DNA of 64,000 nt, taken from an uncultured Erysipelotrichaceae bacterium. GTDB lineage: Bacteria; Bacillota_I; Bacilli_A; RFN20; CAG-826. The first letter of the stretch is position 1, and each line of letters starts with the position of its first letter. The notes beneath the pieces are model-generated. The model searched no databases and was not told where the DNA came from. It saw nothing but the letters and a program-made list of their open reading frames with translations. Of the stretch, positions 9,018 to 18,096 are shown in pieces. The position numbers were made by a program, and so were the translations under genes. The stretch covers positions 94,016 to 158,015 of the forward strand of contig CAMVEL010000002.1 of the NCBI GenBank assembly GCA_947166565.1. The letters are read 5' to 3'.

Positions 9018-9536
9018 ATGAGGAAAAACGAGATTCCAAGCGCCTATTACGAATGCTCTAGGGATATCGACCCGGACATGCTCGCTAGGCACGGCTTTAA
9101 GCTCATTCTCTTCGATTTGGATAATACCCTCGATCCCTATGCGGTCAAGGAACCGACCGAAGAAGCCAAAGCCATGAAGGAAAGATTCGTCTCCGCCTCG
9201 CTCCGCTTGATGATCGCTTCCAACAACAAAGGCAAAAGGGTTGGCCATTATGCCGAACTCCTTGGCATCGAATACCGTTGTTGGATGCTGAAGCCCTTTG
9301 CCTTTAGGCTAAGGAAGCTCATCAAGAAGCTCGGATACAAAAAAGAGGAAGTCGTCTTGATCGGCGATCAGATCCAAACCGATGTCAAAGCCGGGAATAG
9401 GGCGGGGATAACGACGATTCTCGTCGAACCCCTCGACCCTTCCATCGAACCTCCATGGACCAGATGGAATCGTCGCTTCGATAAGCCCAAAAGGGCCAAA
9501 CTAAAAGAACAAGGACTTCTAAAACCCTTAGAATAA
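9018..9536 (+). CDS. yqeG: YqeG-family HAD phosphatase
   Basis: A 172-residue HAD-superfamily hydrolase with motif I FDLDNTLDPY near residues 32-41 and motif IV-like IGDQIQTDVKAGN in the second half. YqeG is usually encoded with the ribosome-assembly GTPase YqeH, as here (15 nt gap, followed by AAGGAG). Substrate is unknown. The frame is open further upstream, but the ATG at 9018 fits the YqeG N terminus. It has no Shine-Dalgarno; initiation may be leaderless from the TTGCCT/TACAAT promoter, or coupled to a small upstream frame (8950-9021) that overlaps it by ATGA. Confidence 0.88.
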   Translation: MRKNEIPSAYYECSRDIDPDMLARHGFKLILFDLDNTLDPYAVKEPTEEAKAMKERFVSASLRLMIASNNKGKRVGHYAELLGIEYRCWMLKPFAFRLRKLIKKLGYKKEEVVLIGDQIQTDVKAGNRAGITTILVEPLDPSIEPPWTRWNRRFDKPKRAKLKEQGLLKPLE

Positions 9537-9551
9537 AGAAGGAGTAAAGAA

Positions 9552-10694
9552 ATGAGCCGTATCCAGGTAATCAGGCGTTGCTTCAATTGCGGAACGCCCC
9601 TCCAAACCGATGACCCCGAAGCTTTGGGCTACATCAACAAGGAAACGTTCGAGAAATACGGGCCTTCCTCCGTTTTGCTTTGTGACAAATGCTTCCATGA
9701 AGCCCGTTATAACATCGCCCCAAGGGCCCCCGAGATCGACGATGACTTCCTTTCGATCGTCCAAGACGCCAAAGCAAGCGATTCCCTTATCGTCTATTTC
9801 GTCGATGTCTTCTCATTCGAAGCCTCCTTTGCCCCTGAACTCGTCGATGAACTTGAGGGTGCGAAGGTGCTTGTCTGCGCGAATAAACGCGACCTCCTCC
9901 CCCCAAAGGAATCCGATGACGCCTTAAGGGAATACGTCGCCCACCGTTTCCGCGCCGCGAAAGTCTCGGTCAAAGCCGATGACGTCATCCTCACCTCCTT
10001 GAATTCCTTATCTAACGTCTCTGCGCTGGTCGAGGAAATCCAACGCCGCAGGGAATTCCATGACGTCTATCTCCTCGGCTCCAAAAACGCCGGGAAAAGC
10101 GCCTTCCGCGACGCTTTCTTAAGGACCTACAACAATTCCTTCGACCGTCCAGTCGAGACGGTTCTCTATCCGCGCACGGAAATACCCGTGATGCAGATTC
10201 CCCTAGACGCCTCGACCTATCTTTACGATTTCCCAGGCTTCCCGATAACCAACGATATCCGTGGGGTCTGCGAAGGCTTGGTCCGTAAAATCACGCCTTT
10301 GAAGCACGTTAACGGCCGCAAGCTCACCCTTCCTAAAGGCGGGGCCTTCTCTTTGGAAGGCTTGCTCTATGTGGCCCTAACATCCGGAAAGAAAACCAAT
10401 ATGAACCTCTATTTCAAAAACGAACTCGCCGTTCGCCATGGTTCATCCAAGGTCCTCGAAGGCTCTTTCTTCCGTAAGCTTAAAGACGGCAAGGTCGGGG
10501 TTTATGACCCATCTTATGACGAACCCGCGGATTTCGATGCCTTCGATATCGAGGTCACCGAAACCGGAAAGAGAGATATCGGCATCGAGGGTTTGGGCTG
10601 GTTCAGCTTTGAGGCTGATAAGCAAACCTTCCGCATTATGGTTCCTAAGGGCGTCTCCGTTTACACATCAAGGACTAAGATCAAGAGAAAATGA
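9552..10694 (+). CDS. yqeH: Ribosome-assembly GTPase YqeH
   Basis: 380-residue circularly permuted GTPase needed for 30S subunit assembly. A treble-clef zinc finger has Cys10, Cys13, Cys44 and Cys47. The G motifs come in permuted order: NKRD (111-114, G4), then GSKNAGKS (176-183, G1) and DFPGF (226-230, G3; Phe replaces the usual Thr of DTPG). A C-terminal NTF-like RNA-binding part follows. Shine-Dalgarno GAAGGAG lies 8 nt before the ATG. The stop overlaps yhbY by ATGA. Confidence 0.93.
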   Translation: MSRIQVIRRCFNCGTPLQTDDPEALGYINKETFEKYGPSSVLLCDKCFHEARYNIAPRAPEIDDDFLSIVQDAKASDSLIVYFVDVFSFEASFAPELVDELEGAKVLVCANKRDLLPPKESDDALREYVAHRFRAAKVSVKADDVILTSLNSLSNVSALVEEIQRRREFHDVYLLGSKNAGKSAFRDAFLRTYNNSFDRPVETVLYPRTEIPVMQIPLDASTYLYDFPGFPITNDIRGVCEGLVRKITPLKHVNGRKLTLPKGGAFSLEGLLYVALTSGKKTNMNLYFKNELAVRHGSSKVLEGSFFRKLKDGKVGVYDPSYDEPADFDAFDIEVTETGKRDIGIEGLGWFSFEADKQTFRIMVPKGVSVYTSRTKIKRK

Positions 10695-10987
10695 CTTTAA
10701 AAGGCAAGCAGAAGGCCTATCTACGCGGTTTGGCCAACCGCATCGACCATCGTTACCTCCTCGGGAAGAACGAGCCTGACGAGGGCTTTTATGAGATCCT
10801 CGATAAGGCTTTGGAAGCCAAAGAGCTCATCAAGGTCGGAATATTGCAAAATAGCGATCAGGAGAAAGAGGAGCTTTGCGACCTCTTGAAGAAGCGTTTA
10901 GACTGCGAAATCGTCCAGCTCCTCGGCAGGGTCATCACGATCTACCGTCCGAGCAAGAAAGATCCAAAGATCGTCCTTCCTAAATGA
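10691..10987 (+). CDS. yhbY: YhbY-type CRM RNA-binding protein
   Basis: 98-residue single CRM-domain protein associated with pre-50S particles in other bacteria. The typical N-terminal LKGKQKAYLRGLAN and the central segment with LIKVGIL, then a C-terminal GRVITIYRPSK, are all present. The gene overlaps yqeH by 4 nt at its start and yqeK by 4 nt at its end. In Bacillus a nadD gene usually lies between yhbY and yqeK; it is missing here. Confidence 0.92.
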   Translation: MTLKGKQKAYLRGLANRIDHRYLLGKNEPDEGFYEILDKALEAKELIKVGILQNSDQEKEELCDLLKKRLDCEIVQLLGRVITIYRPSKKDPKIVLPK

Positions 10988-11658
10988 ACAATAACCTCGA
11001 AGCCATCATCTACGGGGTTTGCCCGAATCTAAAAAACGTCGATAGGAACATGTTTCTTACCGGCTTTTCCTTTTTGGATGAGGACGGATTTGAGAAGGAG
11101 GAGCTTAGTGAGGATCTTGATGAACGGGCCTTGCTTGGCTTCATGGTCAGCAAGAAACGTTATATGCATTCCCTTTCGGTGGCCGCCTTATGCCGTAAAA
11201 TCGCCTTAATCCATGGTTTGGACGGGCGCAAGGCCTATATCGCCGGGATGCTCCACGATTGTGGAAAAAGGAAGGTTGACGGTATGCTCAGACCCTTAAT
11301 CGAGGAATATATGCCAGAATACCTCGATTTCCCCGAATGGGCTTATCACCAATTCGCCGGGGCTTTCCTCGCCAAAGAGGTCTTTAGGATAGAGGATGAG
11401 GATATCCTCGAGGCCATAAGGTTCCATGCGACGGGGAAGAAGGAGAGCGGAACCTACGCGAAGCTCGTCTACGCAGCCGATAAGATCGATCCCTTGCGCG
11501 GATACGATTCCAAATACATGATCGACGCGATGGAGAAGGATATCGACAAGGGTTTTGCCTTTGTATTGCAGGAAAACAAAGACTATTTGACCAAAAACGG
11601 GTATAAAGTGGATAATCCTTTGACGAGAGAGTGTTTTATTTATTACAAAATTAAATAA
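10984..11658 (+). CDS. yqeK: YqeK-type HD hydrolase (diadenosine tetraphosphatase family)
   Basis: 224 residues. The HD metal site is visible as His62 (RYMHSLSVA) and His91-Asp92 (MLHDCGK), with a later IRFHATG His and a YAADKIDP segment. YqeK enzymes split diadenosine tetraphosphate symmetrically into ADP. The first 50 residues precede the HD fold and are more variable. It lies between yhbY and rsfS in the conserved cluster, joined to yhbY by an ATGA overlap. Confidence 0.88.
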   Translation: MNNNLEAIIYGVCPNLKNVDRNMFLTGFSFLDEDGFEKEELSEDLDERALLGFMVSKKRYMHSLSVAALCRKIALIHGLDGRKAYIAGMLHDCGKRKVDGMLRPLIEEYMPEYLDFPEWAYHQFAGAFLAKEVFRIEDEDILEAIRFHATGKKESGTYAKLVYAADKIDPLRGYDSKYMIDAMEKDIDKGFAFVLQENKDYLTKNGYKVDNPLTRECFIYYKIK

Positions 11659-11682
11659 AAGAAGAAGGAGAGAAACAGGAAA

Positions 11683-12048
11683 ATGTACGATCAGGACATC
11701 GAAAAAGAACTAAAAGTCGCCCTAGATTGCCTAGGCGAGCACAAAGTCAGCGACGTCTCTTACCTAGACGTTGCCGAATATACCCCATTCGCTTCCTATT
11801 ACGTTTTGGCGACATGTATGAACCTAAGGCAGCTAGAAGCGATGGCCGGGCATCTGGAGGAAGCCTTCGAAAAGAACAAAATTGAGGTTTTCGCCAAGGA
11901 AGGCATCCCTGATTCCGGCTGGGTGATCGTTCAAGGCGGCGACATCATCATTCATTTATTCTTAGACGTCAACCGTAAAGAGATTGATCTCGAAGGATTG
12001 ATAGTTGATATGGCCAAGCGTTCCGAGAAAAATCGTGCCCGTAAATAG
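11683..12048 (+). CDS. rsfS: Ribosome silencing factor RsfS
   Basis: 121-residue RsfS (YbeB/Iojap) protein that binds uL14 on the large subunit and blocks subunit joining in starvation. Family hallmarks are the SDVSYLDV beta strand, YYVLATCMNLRQ, SGWVIVQGGDIIIHLF and a final R-x-x-IDLEGL segment. The start has GAAGGAGAG upstream. It closes the yqeG-rsfS operon ahead of a strong terminator. Confidence 0.93.
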   Translation: MYDQDIEKELKVALDCLGEHKVSDVSYLDVAEYTPFASYYVLATCMNLRQLEAMAGHLEEAFEKNKIEVFAKEGIPDSGWVIVQGGDIIIHLFLDVNRKEIDLEGLIVDMAKRSEKNRARK

Positions 12049-12096
12049 TTTTGGAAAATAGGTTAATCATTAATTTCAGTTTCCATAAAATCAATT

Positions 12097-12149
12097 TGGA
12101 GGAATTCCGCAAAAACATAAACAGTGGAATTCCTCCAATTTCTTTTTCA
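12097..12149 (+). terminator. Terminator of the yqeG-rsfS operon
   Basis: A 12-bp perfect stem (12097-12108 with 12126-12137, arms TGGAGGAATTCC and complement) with a 17-nt loop is followed by TTTCTTTTT. Confidence 0.85.
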
Positions 12150-12501
12150 AAACCTACTTCGCATAATGTCCATTATGTTAATCAGAATATAAAAATAAAA
12201 TGGCAATCGGAAATTTTTTGAGGCAAAATTTATAAAGGAAAACTATTGATACGTAAATTGTGGAAAATTCCAAACCTTATAAAAAACTACTAAATTTATA
12301 CTATCGATTTTTTTTCCTAATTTACCGAAACGATTTTGAGTATCTAAAACTTGGTTTCCAAAAAGCAGTTGAGTTTGCGCTTTCTTAATTCATCCATAAA
12401 TCATTGTTAAATGGCATTTTCGATTCATTTAAAGATAATCCATTTGCTCAATTCGAAATTTCGTCATCTGAAATGCTCGTTTTGACCGCATTTTGCTATA
12501 T
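12150..12501. other. AT-rich gap between rsfS and deoB
   Basis: About 350 bp with no supported gene. It holds a small inverted repeat CATAATG/CATTATG at 12162-12177, one TTGTGGAAAA word at 12259-12268 and an ACTACTAAA word at 12286-12294 of the kind repeated in other gaps of this window. Confidence 0.5.
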
Positions 12502-12532
12502 AAAACCCCGGACGGCCTGCCGTTCGGGGGTT
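12502..12532 (-). terminator. Terminator of deoB
   Basis: Strong stem AACCCCGGACGGC with GCCGTTCGGGGGTT (12504-12516 with 12519-12532), followed in the minus direction by TTTTATA. It is 24 nt past the deoB stop. Confidence 0.88.
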
Positions 12533-12555
12533 GATTTGCTTTTGACTGCTTCTGC

Positions 12556-13764
12556 TTATTCGAAGATTTCCATTAACGGTTCGCCAAGCATCGAAGCGTC
12601 CTTATTGAGGAAGAAATTATGCAATGCCGTCGCGCCAATGCAGGCAAACGTAGCGTTTTCTTCGAGCTTACGACCTTTATTGAGGGATGGAGAATACATC
12701 AATAGAGGGACTTTCTCCCTGGTATGGTCGGTTCCTCTGAATGTTGGATCATTCCCGTGATCGGCAGTGACCATCAAAAGGTCGTTATCGTCCATTTTCT
12801 CGATGAATTCGGCTAATCTGACGTCTAAAGCCTCTAAACAACGGGCATATCCAACGGGATTACGGCGATGTCCGTATTCGGAATCGAATTCGACGAGGTT
12901 GACAAAACACAATCCGGTGTAGTCCTCGCCTAGCTGACGAATCGCTTCATCCATACCTTCTTCGTTTGTGGCGGTATGGATGGTCCTAGTCACTCCTACT
13001 CCATTGAAGATATCGTTGATTTTGCCGATCGCGGAGACTTCGTAGCCAGCGTTTTTGAGGATATCAAGCGCGGTTACGCCAGTTGGGGAGACCGTATAAT
13101 CGTGTCTATCGGCCCCAACGCGGTGGAAATCGTTCTTATTCGTCCCTAGATATGGCCTAGCGATGACCCTACCGACGAAATAACGGGGATCCATGCAGAG
13201 TTCCCTTGCGATCTCGCAGCAGCGATATAGCTCTTGTAAGCCGGTAACTTCTTCATGGGCGGCGATTTGGAGAACGGAATCGCTGGAGGTATAGACGATT
13301 AGCGAATTGTCCCTCATCTGCTCCTCACCTAACTGCTTGAGGATCTCCGTTCCGCTTGCGGCGACGTTGCCGATAATCTTATGTCCGGTCCTTCTTTCGA
13401 GTTCATCGATTAAATCCTGGGGGAAGCCGGTGTCGGTGAAGGTTTGAAACGGCTTGGTGGTGTTGATGCCCATCATCTCCCAGTGGCCCGTCATCGTGTC
13501 TTTCCCGCGGCTTGTTTCGCGTAAGGCCAGGTTATAGGCGTGAGGATGGTCGTTATTCTCCTTTACGCCCATGATTTCGTCGAGATTTCCTAAACCCATC
13601 GCCTCCATCACGGGGGTTTTAAGCCCTCCGACGGATTCCGCGGCATGGGCAAAGGTATTGGACCCGCAATCGCCGAAATCCGCGGCATCCGGCTCCTCGC
13701 CGATGCCCGCGCTATCCGCGACGATCACGAATATGCGTTTGAATTTCCGATATTCTTTTTTCAT
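12556..13764 (-). CDS. deoB: Phosphopentomutase
   Basis: 402-residue alkaline-phosphatase-superfamily mutase converting (deoxy)ribose 1-phosphate to the 5-phosphate in nucleoside salvage. Motifs: VADSAGIGEEPDA at the N terminus, GSNTFAHAAE, GHWEMMGI, and the C-terminal metal site TADHGNDPTFRGTDHTRE. Length is typical (about 390-405). AAAGGA lies 8 nt before the ATG. It is downstream of xerD and dinB on the same strand with a 65-nt gap. Confidence 0.95.
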   Translation of the reverse strand: MKKEYRKFKRIFVIVADSAGIGEEPDAADFGDCGSNTFAHAAESVGGLKTPVMEAMGLGNLDEIMGVKENNDHPHAYNLALRETSRGKDTMTGHWEMMGINTTKPFQTFTDTGFPQDLIDELERRTGHKIIGNVAASGTEILKQLGEEQMRDNSLIVYTSSDSVLQIAAHEEVTGLQELYRCCEIARELCMDPRYFVGRVIARPYLGTNKNDFHRVGADRHDYTVSPTGVTALDILKNAGYEVSAIGKINDIFNGVGVTRTIHTATNEEGMDEAIRQLGEDYTGLCFVNLVEFDSEYGHRRNPVGYARCLEALDVRLAEFIEKMDDNDLLMVTADHGNDPTFRGTDHTREKVPLLMYSPSLNKGRKLEENATFACIGATALHNFFLNKDASMLGEPLMEIFE

Positions 13765-13829
13765 TTATGCTTTCCTTTCGATTTCGCAACTAATATAGAC
13801 CTTTTATTGGGCCTTTTCATTCATTTTGA

Positions 13830-14717
13830 TTAGGCTTCGTCACGAAGATAGGCCTCGTAGGCGCTCTTGATGCGCTTACTTGATACATGCGTGTATATTT
13901 CGGTGGTCTCAAGATGGGAATGGCCCAAAAGGGCGCTGACGATGCGCAAACTCGCCCCGTTTTCAAGTAGATGGGTCGCAAAGCAATGACGCAAGGTGTG
14001 GGGGCTAATCGGCTTATCGATGCCCACTTCTAGGGCGTATTTCTTGATTTGATTATAAAAATAGATTCGGGATAGGGCCTTTCCATAACGGTTAAGGAAA
14101 AGAGTCGAGGTATTCGCGCCTATATTATTGATGCGGAAATGCTCGATGTAATCCTTCAAACAATCTAGGGCATATTCACCGATTGGGACCACTCTTTCCT
14201 TCTTTCCTTTGCCGGAAGCGACCTTCACGACCCTTTCGACGAAGGATATATCGTAGGTATTGAGGGCCAAAAGCTCAGAGACGCGCAATCCACTCGCGTA
14301 CATGCATTCGAGCATCGCCTTATCCCTCGCGCCATATTCATCCGTGGCTTTTGGGGCGTTAAGCAAATCCTCGACTTCCTCGACGCTAAGGACGTTAGGC
14401 AGGTGTTTCCCGAGCTTTGGACGGTCAATCGTCGGGAATTCCCCCTGGATCAGCCCTTCATCTTCCAAGAAACGGAAGAACATATAAAGGGCGGATAGCC
14501 TTCTTGCAACGGTGCGCGGAGAAAGGAAACGCTCGGTCTCCGCGATCGCGAAATCCTCGATGTCGGTCAAAAGGATGTCCTCAAGGTCCTTCTTCTCGGG
14601 GAAAGCCTGCAGGAACATCATGATATCCTCACGGTATGAGGAAATCGTCGCCTCGCTTAGGCCTTTCTCGCTGCGGAGATGCTCGACGTATTCTTCGAAA
14701 GCCTCGAGGATGCTCAT
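13830..14717 (-). CDS. xerD: Tyrosine recombinase, XerC/XerD type
   Basis: 295-residue site-specific recombinase. The N-terminal SAM-like core-binding domain is followed by the catalytic domain with Arg in YASGLRVSELLAL, His-x-x-Arg in HTLRHCFATHLLENG, His in GHSHLETTEIY and the nucleophile Tyr in IYTHVS. Size and motifs fit the chromosomal dimer-resolution enzymes; XerD is preferred over XerC only by overall resemblance. Its start overlaps the end of dinB by ATGA. Whether it also acts on the cassette near hipT cannot be told. Confidence 0.88.
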   Translation of the reverse strand: MSILEAFEEYVEHLRSEKGLSEATISSYREDIMMFLQAFPEKKDLEDILLTDIEDFAIAETERFLSPRTVARRLSALYMFFRFLEDEGLIQGEFPTIDRPKLGKHLPNVLSVEEVEDLLNAPKATDEYGARDKAMLECMYASGLRVSELLALNTYDISFVERVVKVASGKGKKERVVPIGEYALDCLKDYIEHFRINNIGANTSTLFLNRYGKALSRIYFYNQIKKYALEVGIDKPISPHTLRHCFATHLLENGASLRIVSALLGHSHLETTEIYTHVSSKRIKSAYEAYLRDEA

Positions 14718-15901
14718 TTTTTCTTGGCCTCACTTGCCCTAATGAGGACGTCTTTATCGAAATGGCGGTTCATCTCGTTGATGAAGAGCCTCGTCTTATC
14801 CATTTCCTCGAATTCCTGGTAATTCCAAAAGCTCATCTGCACGTCGCGACGCGTCTTATCCTCCAAACGGGACAAGGAGACCCCGACCAGGCGGATTTCC
14901 ATGACCCCATCGAAATTATCCTTATATAAGCGTTCCGCAAGGGCGTAGATCGCATCGAAGGAATCGGTTGGGGAAGGGAAACTATCCGCGCGGGAATGAA
15001 GATGGAAGGAGCCTTCGGTATCCTTGACGGTCAAAGTCAAGGTGTTCCCGACCTTATGGGCTTCCTTCATCCTGCTCGCGACTTCCATGCAAAGCATCTT
15101 CAAGGTGCCCTCTATTTCGTAGAATTCGCTGCAATCGTGGCTTAACGTGGAGGAATTGCCGATGGATTTAGGGTCCCATGGCTCCAAATCGAGGGTATTC
15201 TCCCCGCCACCTAGAACCCATTCCTTCGCGGTGAAGAAGAATTTGCCGAGGAAGCGCATCAAAATCGGGTCATCGACTTTGGCTTTCTCCGCGAAATCCC
15301 CAATCGTATTTATGCCCAGCTCCCTAAGTTTGGGGCTGCTTTTCTTGCCGATTCCCCAAAACGATTCAATGGGCAATCCATAAAGGATGCTCGGGATATC
15401 CTTTTTCCTAATTATCGTTAGGCCCATCGGCTTTTTGAGGTCGCTAGCCATCTTGGCGAGCCATTTGGTCGGGGCGATGCCGATCGAAGCCGTCAGGCCG
15501 GTTCTTTTATATAGGTCATTTTGGAAATGCTGGAAATAGGCGATGGGATCCTTGACGTTAACGATGGCCTCGGAGAAATCCGCGTAGCATTCATCGATTG
15601 AGGCCACTTCGATATCCTTGACGTATTCCTTCACGATCGCGAAAAAGGAATTCGACATCATCTTGTAATAGGAGAAATCGGGTTCGACCACGATGAGGTT
15701 TTTGCATAATTTGTCCGCTTGAAAGGTCGGCATGCCCGAATGGATGCCATATTCCCTGGCCTTATATGAGCAAGTGGAGACGATTCCCCCTCTTCCGCGA
15801 TGGCCGATGACAAGAGGCTTATCCTTCAAGGAAGGGTTACGCAAAACCTCCGCGTTGGCGAAGAAGGCATTGAGGTCAATATGCGCGATAACCTTTCCCA
15901 T
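14714..15901 (-). CDS. dinB: DNA polymerase IV (Y-family)
   Basis: 395-residue translesion polymerase. Catalytic acidic residues are visible in HIDLNAFFANAE (Asp9) and ASIDECYAD. The finger region CSYKAREYGIHSGMP and the helix-hairpin-helix GIGKKSSPKLRELGI follow, then the little-finger domain. The ATG has no Shine-Dalgarno; a GATAAT -10 box ends 8 nt upstream, suggesting a leaderless message. A TTATCCTA/TAGGATAA inverted repeat overlies this promoter and may be an operator. xerD is co-transcribed downstream. Confidence 0.93.
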   Translation of the reverse strand: MGKVIAHIDLNAFFANAEVLRNPSLKDKPLVIGHRGRGGIVSTCSYKAREYGIHSGMPTFQADKLCKNLIVVEPDFSYYKMMSNSFFAIVKEYVKDIEVASIDECYADFSEAIVNVKDPIAYFQHFQNDLYKRTGLTASIGIAPTKWLAKMASDLKKPMGLTIIRKKDIPSILYGLPIESFWGIGKKSSPKLRELGINTIGDFAEKAKVDDPILMRFLGKFFFTAKEWVLGGGENTLDLEPWDPKSIGNSSTLSHDCSEFYEIEGTLKMLCMEVASRMKEAHKVGNTLTLTVKDTEGSFHLHSRADSFPSPTDSFDAIYALAERLYKDNFDGVMEIRLVGVSLSRLEDKTRRDVQMSFWNYQEFEEMDKTRLFINEMNRHFDKDVLIRASEAKKK

Positions 15902-15909
15902 ACATGGAT

Positions 15910-15933
15910 ATTATCCTATTAAAATTAGGATAA
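15910..15933 (-). promoter_or_regulatory. dinB promoter region with palindrome
   Basis: In the minus direction a GATAAT -10 box (15910-15915) lies 8 nt before the dinB ATG. An inverted repeat, TTATCCTA at 15911-15918 and TAGGATAA at 15926-15933, overlaps it. The -35 position is only T-rich. A repressor such as a damage regulator could bind here, but the site is not a standard Gram-positive LexA box. Confidence 0.45.
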
Positions 15934-15970
15934 AAAAAGGATGGACGAGAGGTTTTGTCTCTTTCCATCC
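15932..15970 (-). terminator. Terminator of dxs
   Basis: Stem GGATGGA/TCCATCC (15939-15945 with 15964-15970) with an inner GAGA/TCTC pairing is followed in the minus direction by seven T, which run into the dinB promoter. Confidence 0.85.
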
Positions 15971-15975
15971 ACTTC

Positions 15976-17850
15976 TTATTTCCCAAGCGTTTCCTTGATA
16001 AGAGGCAGCATTTCCTCGGGGTTAAGCTTTCCTAAGGACCTTTGGTTAACCAAGGAATCCGAAGCGATGAATTCGCTGGGGACGGCCTTAACGATGATAT
16101 TGCCCTTATATCCTAGTTCCATGAGTTTGGCGGACAAAGAATCCGCGAAGCCTTCCTTCGTGGAATAGGCGTCATAAATAAGGATGTTCTTATATCCAAG
16201 AAGCCCTTTGACCGCTTCGTCGGCGATTGGATAAAGGTAGATAGGATCGATATAGGTCAAATCGAGCTTTTCGTTAGCGACGAGCTTATATAATTCCCTT
16301 CCAGCGGGCCCAATTCCCATGACGGCGAGTTCCTTCGAGCCTTCTTGGAGGGTGAGGAAAGAGAGATAATCGAGCTTGAGGTCCTCGATTTCCTCGTCTT
16401 TGCCAACGTGCTCACGCGATAAACGGATGCAGAAGACGCCCTTGTTTTCCTCGAACGATTGCTCATAAAGCTTCGCGGCGACCGTTTTGGAGGAAGCCAT
16501 CGTCACGGTCACATGGGGGATCGATTTAAGATAAGCGACATCGTAGATTCCTTGATGGGTATCGCCGTTTTTCCCGACTAACCCCGCCCTATCGATAAGC
16601 AGGGTCATGTTGGCGTTTAGCCTCGCGCAATCATGGCTAAGTTCATCGTAAGCGCGTTGGAGGAAGGTCGAATAAATCGAGACTATCGGGTGATAGCCGT
16701 TGAGATAGAGGCTTCCCGCAAGGGTAAGGCAATGCTCTTCGGCGATGCCGACATCGATGCAGCGGTCCTTAAACATCGAGAAGGGTTTCTCCAAACCCGA
16801 TCCTCTTCCGGTGGCAGGGACAAGGAGGAAGGCGTTTTGGTGCTTTTCCATCATCTCGGCGGTGTAATCGGCGAAGAAATGGGAATAGGAGATGGAATCT
16901 GGGTACATCTTCTTCGGCTTCCCGGTTTCCAAATCAAACGGGGTGACGCCATGCCAATAGCCGGTCGTGTCCTTCTCGGCGAAAGGATAACCCTTCCCCT
17001 TGATGGTCTTCACGTGCAATACAACGGATTTGCTGGCGGATTTCGCTCTTTTCAGGGCTTTCTCTAACTTCTTTATGTCATGACCATCATAAGGTCCCAT
17101 ATAGGTGAAGCCGAGGTTATCGAAGAGGTTAAGGGGAACGAGGCGACGTTTGACCGCGCTTTTGATTTTGTAGGATAAATTGTAGATTTTTCTACCAAGA
17201 GCGTTCCTTTCGAGGACGTTTTGATAGCCGCGTTTAAGGCGGTTATAGCCTTTCGCGGAGGAGATGCGGCGGAAGAATTTCCCCATTCCCCCGACCGATT
17301 TGCTTATCGACATCTCGTTGTCATTGAGGATGATGATGATCTTATGCCCTCTAGCGGAGACATCGTTTAAACCTTCGAAGGCCAAACCATTGACGATGGA
17401 AGAATCCCCGATAAAGGCGACGACATCGAATTTTTCTCCTTTTAAATCGCGGGCGATCGCGAAGCCTTCGGCCGCGGAGATGCTATTGGAGGAATGCCCC
17501 GCCTCATATGGGTCATATGGGCTTTCCGCGATCTTTTGGAAGCCTTGGGTATGGCCGGGCTCATTAAGATGCTCAAGGCTTCTGCCCGTAAGGATTTTAT
17601 GGGCATAGGATTGATGACCGACATCGAAGATCAATTTGTCCTTGGAGAAATCGAAGCTTCTATGGAGGGCAATCGTGATCTCGACGTCGCCCAAGTTGGA
17701 GGAAAGGTGGCCCCCGTAGGTGGAAACCGCGCGGAGCAATTCCTTCCTTATATCCTCGGAAAGCATGTCCAACTGCTTATACGAAAGCCCCTTAAGGAAT
17801 GAAGGGTCCTTAATGGTAGAAACGTCAATTCTTTCGTGTTTATCGGACAT
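15976..17850 (-). CDS. dxs: 1-deoxy-D-xylulose-5-phosphate synthase
   Basis: 624-residue thiamine-diphosphate enzyme making DXP from pyruvate and glyceraldehyde 3-phosphate, the first step of the MEP isoprenoid route. The thiamine-binding motif is GDSSIVNGLAFEGLND, the transketolase-like catalytic region reads YMGPYDGHD, and the pyrimidine domain has DRAGLVGKNGDTHQGIYD. It lies downstream of xseA-xseB, as in many Bacillota. The start ATG has only a weak AAAG upstream; the 37-nt gap to xseB suggests it is reached by read-through. Confidence 0.94.
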   Translation of the reverse strand: MSDKHERIDVSTIKDPSFLKGLSYKQLDMLSEDIRKELLRAVSTYGGHLSSNLGDVEITIALHRSFDFSKDKLIFDVGHQSYAHKILTGRSLEHLNEPGHTQGFQKIAESPYDPYEAGHSSNSISAAEGFAIARDLKGEKFDVVAFIGDSSIVNGLAFEGLNDVSARGHKIIIILNDNEMSISKSVGGMGKFFRRISSAKGYNRLKRGYQNVLERNALGRKIYNLSYKIKSAVKRRLVPLNLFDNLGFTYMGPYDGHDIKKLEKALKRAKSASKSVVLHVKTIKGKGYPFAEKDTTGYWHGVTPFDLETGKPKKMYPDSISYSHFFADYTAEMMEKHQNAFLLVPATGRGSGLEKPFSMFKDRCIDVGIAEEHCLTLAGSLYLNGYHPIVSIYSTFLQRAYDELSHDCARLNANMTLLIDRAGLVGKNGDTHQGIYDVAYLKSIPHVTVTMASSKTVAAKLYEQSFEENKGVFCIRLSREHVGKDEEIEDLKLDYLSFLTLQEGSKELAVMGIGPAGRELYKLVANEKLDLTYIDPIYLYPIADEAVKGLLGYKNILIYDAYSTKEGFADSLSAKLMELGYKGNIIVKAVPSEFIASDSLVNQRSLGKLNPEEMLPLIKETLGK

Positions 17851-17887
17851 ATCTTTACTAGAAATCTACTAATTTATTACTTGAAAA

Positions 17888-18094
17888 CTATTTATCTTCT
17901 TTTGGTTGCCCGGTGAGCTCCTCAATCTTGGCAACCGCGTTATTCAGCTCTTCTTCCATTCCTTTGATTAGGGTCTGACCTTCCTGGAAGAGCTTTATGG
18001 CCTCATCCAAAGGAAGGGTCGAGCCTTCGATCTTCGCAACGATTTCATTAAGTCTGGATAGCCGAGCCTCGAAACTTTGTTTTTCTTCTGCCAT
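17888..18094 (-). CDS. xseB: Exodeoxyribonuclease VII small subunit
   Basis: 68-residue helical protein with the XseB signature FEARLSRLNEIVAKIEG followed by LPLDEAIKLFQEG. Several XseB chains coat the XseA subunit. It is 2 nt downstream of xseA, with GGAGGAAAATAACG before the ATG. Confidence 0.93.
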   Translation of the reverse strand: MAEEKQSFEARLSRLNEIVAKIEGSTLPLDEAIKLFQEGQTLIKGMEEELNNAVAKIEELTGQPKEDK

Positions 18095-18096
18095 CG

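Noticed and set aside
10984..11658. Fused or hidden nadD in the yqeH cluster
   Set aside because: The frame contains only the HD domain; no HxGH nucleotidyltransferase motif is present.
12404..12760. Plus-strand frame overlapping the deoB terminator and 3' end
   Set aside because: It crosses a strong terminator and runs antisense to conserved deoB sequence.
15912..15933. Standard LexA box at dinB
   Set aside because: The inverted repeat does not match the CGAACN4GTTCG pattern of Gram-positive LexA, so only a generic operator is claimed.
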